Part shown: piece by piece, positions 24,939 through 34,840 of the stretch
Layout of the letters: each line of letters starts with the position of its first letter
Numbering within the stretch: position 1 is the stretch's first letter
Source: Lunularia cruciata
Taxonomy: Eukaryota > Streptophyta > Marchantiopsida > Lunulariales > Lunulariaceae
DNA: 64,000 bases
Assembly: GCA_948567375.1 (NCBI GenBank)
Contig: OX419756.1
Coordinates: 27,754,552 to 27,818,551 of the forward strand
Direction of reading: 5' to 3'
Position numbers and translations under genes: made by a program
The notes under the pieces: model-generated
Seen by the model: the letters and a program-made list of their open reading frames with translations, nothing else
Told to the model about the DNA's origin: nothing
Database searches by the model: none

Positions 24939-25568
24939 TGTTGCTGCATATACTGCGACTACCACCCAACTCCCGGAAACAAGATTAACCACAAAACCCC
25001 AATTATTCCTGTTTCTTGTCAGTAGTGGGTGTGTGGGTCCTAGAGCCTGGAACCCAATGTTGAACAGGGAGAAGTCCTCCAAGGGCTCCTCAACTTCTAC
25101 CACAGATTCACAACTCAGTTGCCGTCACTTCTCTTTCTCATGTCATCTCCTTCTCCGATCTTTCCGTTCTCGAACTCTTCACATCATGGACCCTTCAATC
25201 CCGATTCCAATTATTTGAGCTAACAACACTCTTCAACCGATGATTTCCTTCCCTACCGTCGTTCCCCAACAGTGATTCTAAATCTTTATCAAATTTCGAA
25301 TTCACTCAGAAGAACTAAAGTGTCATGTTGTCTTCTTCTATCCATGCGGGCCTTGCTCTCTGCAAAGCGGTGACAGTTGTAGCAGTTTGAATCTCCGAGA
25401 AATTCTTCTTTCTAAACTCAAAATTCTATTCTGACATTGTTTGTGAGTAAAATTGCCCGCATTGGTGTAAGATAGTACTAATTTCCCTTTTGAAACATCA
25501 AGCAATACACAATTCTGTTCACATTATTGTGTAATTCTTTACTGGAAATTACAATATCAAATCTTCAC

Positions 25569-28500
25569 GGGTCTATTCCATAGACTACCCCTATACTCTA
25601 TGATGGGTCTATTCCATAGACTACCCCCTATACTCTATGATGAGGTTAGATAGCTTTATGATGAGGCTAGATATGTTTTTCACCTACATCTGGATCGTCT
25701 GGCACGAGATTCCTTGGACGAGTTAGCATGGTTCTTATTACTCTTATTCCCTTGATGGTGTCTTCGCTATGTTTGAGGGGGAAGTGCGGGGCATAGAGAG
25801 GTGGCTACTAGATTTCATCGACTCCGAGCGGGGGATTGGGCGGCCTTTCAAGAGGAGTCTATTAGAGCTACATGATTTAGGAAACAAACATCGCCATAGG
25901 ATACCACAAGAGTACACTTGATTACGACGGTGTAAGACATTGGGTCAAGCAAGAGAGTTTACTAGAGCGGCGCGAGCGCTACACCCTTTGTCTATGGTGA
26001 GTCCTACTGATGAGACTATCTCTTCCCTACGCTCACTACATCCTATAGCAGTAGATGGACTACCGCTAAAGGTCTTAGATTATTAGCCTAAGCAGCCTTT
26101 ATGTCTTGATATGTCGCTATTTACACAAGCATTGTGCACTGCCTCTCACCTTTCCTCAGGAAGCTTGTTATGGATGGTTTATGAGCACCTAAGAGATTGC
26201 TTCCAGGCAGATTATCCTTCTAGTGGTTTTATCGAGTTGTTTCCAGTGGCTATAGCAAAAGTGAGAGGAGACATTCCTATGTCTGTTAGTCTACTTCTCA
26301 CGATGGAGAAGGACAGGAGGGGCATAAGACAGGTTGCTATTGGAGAGATTTTTTTTGCGTTTGGTCTGTCGTACCATTGTCCTTCAACATCATTCTTACT
26401 TTTGACAACACCTCAGTCCACATCAATTTGGAGTGGTTACACCTGGAGGATGTGATGCTATATCTCTAGGCATTAGAGCACTCCTAGATATCCATCCAAA
26501 GTGGGTCGTCCTACAAGTGGATGTTGAGAACGCTTTTAATAGCGTCTCACGTGCATACATCTTTAGAGAGCTTAGGGCGGCTAGTGGATCCTTGGCGAGT
26601 CTCATTCCTTTTGTGTGGTCTTTTTATGGACCTCCTACTTCCCTTTACTACCAACATGGTGGTTCACAAGAGGGAGTCACCATCTTGGAGTCAGCTGTTG
26701 GTACACATCAAGGAGATCCTTTGGGGGGCCCTTATTTGCCATGGCTCACTTTAGAGCTCTCCTATCTACTACTTTGGCCATGCCAGGTTGTGTATTTCAC
26801 TCATTGGCAGATGATACACACATCGTAGGCCTTGTAGATCAAATTAGGCAGGCCTTTGACTACTTGACTACTGAGCTACATCTAGTAGGCTTGAGAGTCA
26901 AGGTGTCAAAGTGTAAGGCATGGTCTCCTTTAGGTATCCCTCACCACCTTGAGCTTCCAAAGGGGTGTATCACATCTACATATGGACTTCGTGTTCTTGG
27001 AGTGCCAGTAGGATCGGAGGATTTCATCACACGTTTCTTAGACGCTACCCTTGCAAAGGATGTTCTCCATGTGGATGACCTTCCGTTACTAAGAGATCCG
27101 TAGGTGGCATTTGGTATACTCTACTCCATTATTGCTTGTCTACCATCCTACCTCATCCGCACAGTTCCTCCCTCATCGTCCTTCCTTTCATGTTTGAGAG
27201 CATTTGATAGGAGGATTATGGGAGTCTTTGGTGATAATATTGGACCATGGACTTTTGGGTGTGTAATAGTGGATTTTGCATGTAGACATCGGCCCTGCCA
27301 ATCTCATGTGGTGGGGTTGGCTTGGTATCTATGGAGGAGATGGCACCTATAGCATTTTTGGGTAGTTGAGCTCTCTCGGCACCCCTACTTTCCTCTCGTT
27401 TTGTGGTTGTTGATAGGCCGGTTTTGGAGACTTATGTGATAGAGGTGGAAGGAGGATACTTTTCTGTCCATGTGTTATTGCGGCAAATGAGAGATAGTCT
27501 ATCCTCACGAGCATGGGAGGATTTTCCACCTTTTGCTTCATTTTCGTCAGATTGGACTAGAGGTTTACCGTCTTCCTTGATGGAGCGATAGTGTGAGCAT
27601 ACGCTACATTCTCTCTTAGTTGACTTATCCATTCCTTAGGCTACTAGAGCACGTCTTCGCTCTTGCTCCGGCAAGGGTGCATGCTCTTGGATCCTAGCTC
27701 GACCGTACATTAGGGCATTCCGACTCGCACCAGCTACTTTCTCTATAGTGGTGAGGTTTTGCCTAGGTTTGGTCCACCCATCTGCATCTTCATTACTCAC
27801 TTGTGAGTTTGGTTCTACACTAAATGCAACAGCGGTCCACATGACCGGGTGTACTTTTGGAGGACAGAGGATAGCTACCCATGATGCCATTAGGGACATA
27901 GTGTTTGCTATGGCATGAGAGAGTGGATACTTGGCTAAGAAAGAGCATTTGTATGCTTTGCAGACGACACGTGTCAAGGCAGACTAATATTTGGTCCAAG
28001 ATGATCAGGTGATAGTAGCGGATGTCCTAGTTACGGACCTTATGTAGGATACAATTTCAGAGGGAGTGATTACCCATCCCCCTGGATGGGCGGCGAGTGC
28101 AACAACAGGTCGTAAGGTCTCCAAGTAAAAGAGCATGCAGCGAGGTCACCTCTTTGTTCCTCTAGCCTTGGAGTTATATGGAGCGATGGACACGGTATTT
28201 GACTCGGCATTTGACACATTTGTCAGGGAGTGCATGAGAGCTTATCATGTTAGGTGTCAGGGGTACCACTCTCACTCTCATACTTTATAGCATATTTTAG
28301 ACAACGTGTGTCCATTGCTCTACAGAGGGCATTGGCTAGTGCAATCCATAGGAGAACAATCACATTAGATGATGTTTCTTCGGATGCTCCAGTTGTGTGT
28401 ACACAGTACGACTTGCATAGCTCAGGTTATCTTAAGTGCGGTAGGGCAGATTTCTCATATAGACTCTATTGGGGTTTAGCCCAATGTTACCTTCTTTGTC

Positions 28501-28585
28501 TCTCCCTTGTATGGCTTGATGGGGTCTTCCCATCCTTCATTTTCCTAACGTGGTCGTGCCTTTTTTTACTGTCTTACACATCTGT
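25569..28585 (+). mobile_element. non-LTR-type reverse transcriptase element, insertion in unit 2
   Basis: About 3 kb, absent from the matching place in unit 1 (about 13930). Its left end has two tandem copies of a 36-37-bp unit. The RT shows AIGEIFF (before 26370), LQVDVENAFNSVSR (about 26511), GTHQGDPLGG (about 26702), the catalytic SLADDTHIVG (about 26806) and SKCKAWSPLG. A TAG sits at 27101 and a frame change near 26740. The 3' part has a Cys/His-like stretch (TGCTFGGQRIATHDAIRDIVF, split here as TGCTFGG and HDAIRDIVF, about 27850) and, near 28020-28190, a block with DVLVTDLM and FVPLALELYGAMD that may be a nuclease relic. No LTR is seen. The clade is uncertain. Confidence 0.85.
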
Positions 28586-30196
28586 TTTTGTCTTTCTACC
28601 CTAACACTAATCAAATGAACACACCATGTAATATTCAAGTCAGAGGGTATAAAAGAGAACTTCTTCGTTATGCCTCAAGCATTTCTTTCATATCGCATCT
28701 TGGATGTTAATATCATCGCATATAGTATACGTTCTGGTACTGCGATAAAGAAATACAATCAAGCAAGAATATCTTGATTCATGGATTATCCTAGCTTCTC
28801 TTCCAAGTTGATATTGTCTACTACATTAATCTTCTTCTATATGTTCTCCATGTGTCATTTAACTAACTCAGCTCATTTTGGCTTTGGCTGAAATCCAAGA
28901 CTTCTCTCCGGAAAAATTGATCCTAGTATGATCACGTGATCCTAATTAGATGAATTGTCGTGGAAAAACCAAAACAATTGTATTCCAACAACATCGACTG
29001 ATCCTTACTAAGACATATTCATCGATATAGAACAAGTTCGTTAAGCCCAAAATCACTGTTTCGACGGCTTTTAATTCTTAATGGAAACATAACCCTCGAA
29101 CATCCTGAATGTTTCAGCAGACCTTGGACGCAAATAAGGTTGTATATATAGGTATACGAGAACAGATGCCGTTGTGGGAACGGGTTATCCAGAACTCATG
29201 AGGTGCAAATGATCGGTAAGCCAGATGTACATGATTCACAATGCTAGAATAGTGAGAAATCTAAAGGTAGAATGCATCGATTGTAACTTAAAGCAAAGGA
29301 ATAAGGATGTATATGTAAACATCGATGTTTCCAGACTTATCAGCTATTGTGGAAGGTCAGCTATGAGAAGGAGCGTGACGAAACTATGCATGATGCAAAG
29401 ACCCGAACAGATCCTACCACGTACATCTTCCAGAAAATTACGGTTTAAACATCGAACTTGCTGTGCAGAATCCTTATCATTACCGCATTGTGCAAGGTTT
29501 GATAATCGAGTTTCCACATCCACAAACGAAGGGAAAAGCCCATTACGAACTGCTGTGGCCACTTTCCACTCCAAGATAAATCTCTAGTCAGACCCATCAA
29601 CCAGTGGGAAACAACTAATTTGTAGATGACCATTCTGCAAATATCCGCTTCTCGTAGAGTAACGTGGCAAGCTTAAGAACAAAACCTAACTCACTAGCAA
29701 ACTCCTTTGATCGTGATATTCAAAAGACATGCTACACGAGTTCAGAAGTTAAGAATACATGCTAGACGCCTTTTGTTACCAAAATCCTTTCAGAGATGTG
29801 TAGTAAAGCTTCCAAAAGGGATGTAGCATGTATCTGCATTAGGGATATTAGGAGATGAGAGCAGCAGCCGTTCTGGACAAGGGATAGCTTAATCTACAGA
29901 GGAAATCCAGAACTACATCATGAGGATCAGCCGTCTACTCGAAGCGCATTTACGACTGGGTGGGTTTACAAGCAAGACAAGACAGAAAACTAACTGATAC
30001 AAGCACTAACGAACAAAATTGAGGTTTCAATAATGAAACGAGAATCAAGAGTCAGTTCCAAAAATACCTTTTTGAAGGGACACTACTTGGGAAGTTCTGA
30101 ACATATCAACAGAGGTTTTAGGGACAGTTTTGAATTTGTTGAATCTGAGGATTATTACTGATACGTTTCATATCTTTATGAATAAGCTCATTCCGA

Positions 30197-31171
30197 TCAT
30201 TGAGCTCGTGGATGGGAAGCCATGTATTCAATTGCATCGCGACATGAGGAAATCTTCTATGCCTCGCTATCTGGAATCTCAATGGCAAATTCCTCCTCTA
30301 CATCCATGACCACTTCTACAACATCCAGACTGTCAAGTCCAAGGTCACTTTGGAAGTGAGCCTCTGGATTTACCTGTATTTGTCAACCAAAGATCAGCGA
30401 ACAACCGCTCACGAGCATTGTTTAGAGACCTATTCATCACCTAACTCCGGTCACAGCACAAAGATTTACGTTTCTTAGAAATGCTTTGTATCTTCACAAA
30501 CAGCACTTTCAAGAACATAAATCTTGAAGGTATTCTCCCCCTACTACCCGGCCTGGATCCGCTCGTAAACTCCACCCTAATCATCACGGAGGTTACATTG
30601 GCGAAGCAACAAGACTAGTAACCTCATAACCTAAATGATACCGAATCCGCACACATAATTCTTGCAATTGGAGAAAAACGTAATTGACCAGTTCTCGAGT
30701 GCCGAATCAGCTAACATGTCTACTCAAATCGGACTGTGAGGAATAGCATACTACATCGAGGAAAACTCTTGTTCGTTACTGAATAAAGCGGGCACTTTCT
30801 TAAATCTAGTGCAGGAGGCCAAAGAGCGCATTCTACAGAGGCTTCAGCTGTGACCTCCCAGGCTCTTCCAGGTCAAAGCTTACGGCCAAATTCACTACCA
30901 CAACCACATCCAAGTTGGTAGAATTTGTCAACGATGCAACCAAGAGATAGAAACTGACCTTAGCGGGATCGACCTTCTCCTTTTTCTTGACTAATTCCAG
31001 AACACGTTCAGTGACCGAGCCCTTGTCCAAGTACGTTCCATGAGCTTCGCTGGAGAAGTTATTAGCCGGGCTAATTCCTCTGTAAGAAGTACTGGCCGCC
31101 ACACTCACTCGACAATGTTGCAGCAAACTGGTCCGCACAACACCAGCGGATGATCGCAAAGCAGTCAGCAT
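30197..31171 (-). pseudogene. mitochondrial acyl carrier protein, copy a2, truncated
   Basis: Unit 2 counterpart of a1. Exon 1 is 31171-30959, open and nearly identical. Exon 2 runs from 30373 and keeps [11 protein letters not shown], but a TAG at 30259-30257 replaces the Asp codon after PDSEA. The protein would end at 109 aa, losing the last 20 residues that form the final helix. Two base changes in one codon made the stop. Other non-conservative changes follow, including the last residue before the original stop. It is probably non-functional, though a short product with the pantetheine site is still encoded. Confidence 0.85.
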
Positions 31172-31827
31172 CGTGACTCAATTTCTGTCGTTCGAAGCTC
31201 CACTTCTGCCCCAAAATCTCTTCGGCCTTACTACTTGCAATCAACTCTCGAGTGTTGGAGATCGGTCATAGTATTATGCGTTCAGATCCGTGTAAAGCTA
31301 GCAGTCCCTTGTGAGTTAATCTCTGCTACTCTGTACTGTATATTGTGGTACTCTTCGTCACTACCATGTGCTCTTGTATCAAACTGCAATTTTCTTACAA
31401 AAGCAATATCATATTGCCTTTTCCAGACTAATAACCCACCTTGACGCTATATTAGGGAACTAGGTTATGTTAAAAAAGGCAAGTAAACACCGCTAGAAAG
31501 GGGAAAGGTGTCCATGCCCCAAGATACTGGAGCAAAAGTACTTTTACTTCTATTTTATTTTCCTTTTGGGGTTCTTATTTATTGGTTGAAGACGAGCAGG
31601 GAAGATAGATTCATCCGAGAAAGACGACATGGAGGTATACAAAATTTGGAGCCTTGATATTAAAAAGAGGATAATGAGTCAATCTTCCATACACCCTGCT
31701 GAATGGACTCTACTTGGTAAATGTCAAAACTTGCTTGCTGTCAACAGAGACTATAAAGATATTTTGAATCTGTTGACGAGTATTATTATTGACAGTCGTC
31801 ACAGGTTTTTCATCATATTCATTCGGA

Positions 31828-32876
31828 TCACTTTGCTCGTGGCTGTGAAGCAATGTACTCAATTGCGTCTTGGCATGAAAATATCTTATCTGCTTCACTG
31901 TCGGGAATCTCGATGCTGAACTCTTCCTCAAAGGCCATGACAATTTCCACCGTGTCCAAACTGTCAAGTCCAAGATCATTTTGGAAGTGGGACTTTGGAT
32001 TTACCTGTAGAAGCACCGAGAACACAAGAATAAGCAGATGAGACCTGTCATAATTGGTTAGGTAACTTGTGAGCAACATAATGCAAACCACAATCTCAGG
32101 GCTTGGAGAAAAGTTATGAAACTAAATGCTTCTGTGTTATGTTTGACATGCGGAGATGAGCAACGTAACCTTAATTAAACAAATTGCTCCACTCTTTTAA
32201 TAAACACAAACAAGACCTCCTCGTCACTTAATTCATGAACAGTCTCTCCATTTTGAGCGCCGATCCACCAGATAGACACCTGTCCAGGTATGAGCCTAAC
32301 GAGATTTTGTCGAAGGGATGGCTGATTCAAGGACAAAATCCATTGAACGGGACCTCTAGAAGTGTTCCAACGACCGCAAAGTTCTCGCTTGCCATTTTCT
32401 TCTATAAAGAACGAGGTTCAGCTCTAGATGTAAGCAAATTCGATTTTGAGCTGATGTGAAGAATAACGGTCCTCTAAAGAAAAGAAGCTAGTTCGCCTCT
32501 AATATTCACTCTTGCCACTCGAAACGCCAAACCCATCGTGTACGCTTGTTGCCCAATACCTTAACGTCCTGATCACTCCCGCCAGGAAATCACCACCATT
32601 CCAATTATCAAACACGAATCAAAATCTCGACAAGGCTGGATGACAACTCACCTTAGCGGGATCGACCTTTTCCATCTTCTTCACTAAAGAGATAACGCGA
32701 TCGGTCACCACGCCCTTGTCCAAGTAAGTTCCATGAGTCTGGCTGGACGTATCACTGGCGAAGCCAATTCTGCCCTCCGGAACTCCCCTGTAAGTCGTGG
32801 CCGCAACACTCACACGACAATGTTGCAGCAAACTGGTGCGCACAACAGCCACAGAGGATCGCAAAGCAGCCAGCAT
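31828..32876 (-). CDS. mitochondrial acyl carrier protein, copy b2
   Basis: Unit 2 counterpart of b1. Exon 1 is 32876-32652 (75 codons), intron 32005-32651, exon 2 32004-31828. The exon 2 protein is identical to that of b1, including [18 protein letters not shown]; the mature part is unchanged apart from an Ala-to-Thr near the presequence end. The presequence has one further change (Ala to Val). It is intact, 133 aa. The lack of change in exon 2 suggests either very recent duplication, gene conversion or strong constraint. Confidence 0.93.
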
Positions 32877-33530
32877 TGTTTCCTAATTACGGTCTAATCC
32901 CACCCAGCTGCTGGTCCAAATGTAGTCGACACAGATTCCGATACCACCACCTGCGCTGCAGTCCCAGCTGTGAAATTTTGACGATCAATCGTTCGTTTTG
33001 AAAGTTCAGATTCGTCTTCGCTTACAGGCAGTGCAGCCCTTGTTCCCTTTCTGGTACATCCCGAGCATCTGTTACACCCCTGTAGAAGATTCCCGACCCT
33101 CAGGTAAACTACACTGTAGAGGCGGGAAGTATAGTCGCGTTCGTAGTTAGGGCAAACATCAAATACGAATGACACCGAATGAAGCTGCGCTAATCTAGGG
33201 TTTTGTCTAAGTAGCATTAGACACTGGTCTCCATTTACCACATAATCGTGTATTTGCTATTCGCTTTCATCCAGGAGTGGTTTATCTCACCTTTAAGCAG
33301 CAGCAGTTTAGTTTAGTTTAGAGTATAGATTTGTCAACATGTTATAAGGCTTTTGATGCTACAAATGTCGAAGAAAAGTCCACTGCTTCATGAATATCAC
33401 ATGATTTGTTTCATTTACCAACTTAAAATCATCCACAGCTGCCCTTTTAGGAGAAAGTGAGTCAACTTTCATGAAGCATATATATCACAAGCCACGATCC
33501 CAAATTACTACGGCAGGTAGCTCGTGAGGC

Positions 33531-34057
33531 ATGGACGCGATCCAAGCTTTGCACAAAGACTGGAGTTGTGTTTCAACAATTAAGCTTGATTCTGTAAGTG
33601 AAAAGATTGAGAGTTGAGGAGAGTTCGCATCTCAATTGTAGAAAGAATCACCTCCAAGTGAGGAAACTGAAAGGGAGGCAAATTTTCAAGAGTCCAAGTT
33701 ACATGGATTATTATGTTTCTCACACTTTGGTTTAATTCCAAAACGCTGACCACTAATGGGGAAATTACATCTCAATTTCATGAAGAAACAGCTGATGTTC
33801 AGGGATCCATGTCACATGCAGTAAATCCAGAGAGCGATCAGATCCAGATACTGGAGCAAACTGACTTTTGGAGGCGTCAAATGGACGCCTCTCGCCAGTT
33901 ACTCTCGACAACTGCGCGTCGAGTTAAGCAGAGGAGTCCGAATGTATTGGAATCGGCCAGCAATTGGGCGATTGGAAGAAGGCAGCCACACTTTGATTCG
34001 GAGTACTACGTTTTCTGGATGTCCCTCAACTACAACTGTCCGACTAAAGGCAATTGA
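33531..34057 (+). CDS. possible small two-exon gene, hypothetical
   Basis: Exon 1 is 33531-33593 (ATG, 21 codons, MDAIQALHKDWSCVSTIKLD) followed by a consensus donor GTAAGTGAAA. Exon 2 is 33803-34057 after TTCAG, in phase, ending TGA at 34055-34057. Product about 105 aa, hydrophilic, with FWRRQMDASRQLLSTTARR, a basic, possibly helical stretch. No domain is recognised and no signal peptide is seen. Exon 2 lies in a longer open frame (from 33713), so the splice could be wrong. It lies just outside unit 2 and has no second copy in the window. Confidence 0.35.
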
Positions 34058-34760
34058 AGTTCCGAGCTAGCTCGATCAATGATATTTCAAGGTGACGCCC
34101 ATTCATAACACGTTTTTGTAGATAGGATAGAATTCTGTGTCAAATGTAAGACCCACTGAAACATGTGCAAACAATATCAACTGCCTCAGACCTTGATGCA
34201 TTTGATTATAGATCATAGACTCATAGTCCATTCCTAAGACTTAATGTGGAGATCTAGGGCAGCCACATTAGAACTAGCATCATGAGAGAGAAAGCTTCTT
34301 TGTCCTTTGATTATAGTTCTTTTGGTTATTATATTTCATATATTTATATTTATGTATATTAATATATGTTTCAATACAAAATTTAGTATGGAACAAATTG
34401 TTCCATACTATAAGTTTCATACAAACAAGTTTGGTTGACCAAATTCATAAAGCCTACCAATCTCAAGGAGTACACATATCAAATAAACACATGCTTGGCT
34501 TGGCTTTTTCATAATAAGTTCTTTATTTATTTATTAGCTGTCCCCCTGCCCTCAGGATTTCCTTAGTTCTTTTCCCAATCCGTTGACGGAAAATATGAGT
34601 TTGTCTTTTTAACAATTATATATAATTTTGGTTAAATTTGTAATTAAAAATTTTGTATATAATGTCATCAATGTTCATTAAAAATATACATTTTGATCAT
34701 ATAAAAATATTTACTATCAATAGAATAGTAAAACATAACAAACTAATTATTTGCTTAGAT

Positions 34761-34840
34761 TGCCTTGGAAGAAGACTCGATCCTCCACGCGGTAAGCACG
34801 AAATATGAATCTCACGTATCTACCATTTCACCATCAAGGC
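34761..34840 (-). pseudogene. decayed plastid-type tRNA-Leu
   Basis: 80 nt on the minus strand with acceptor GCCTTGA pairing with CCAAGGC, D-arm GGTGAAATGGTAGA, a long variable arm (class II, as in tRNA-Leu) and T-arm GGATCGAGTCT. From memory it matches plastid trnL-CAA except for a handful of changes, several of them C to T. The anticodon loop TTCATAT now reads CAT. The nuclear Pol III B box is degenerate. Most likely a nuclear copy of plastid DNA and not an active gene. The flanking DNA is AT-rich and not obviously plastid. Confidence 0.65.

Larger units (their letters stand above)
22347..33155. repeat. segmental tandem duplication, unit 2
   Basis: Second copy of the block, about 10.8 kb. 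It is longer only because of a reverse transcriptase element insertion (25569-28585) and a repeat insertion (about 29150-29310). It lacks about 0.9 kb and about 1.4 kb present in unit 1. Much of the non-coding DNA is still alignable by eye, so the duplication is recent relative to the retroelement decay in the window. Confidence 0.93.

Noticed and set aside
27636-27977. Minus-strand 113-codon open frame
   Set aside because: Antisense to the 3' part of the reverse transcriptase element, whose + strand reading matches the second copy at 42-44 kb.
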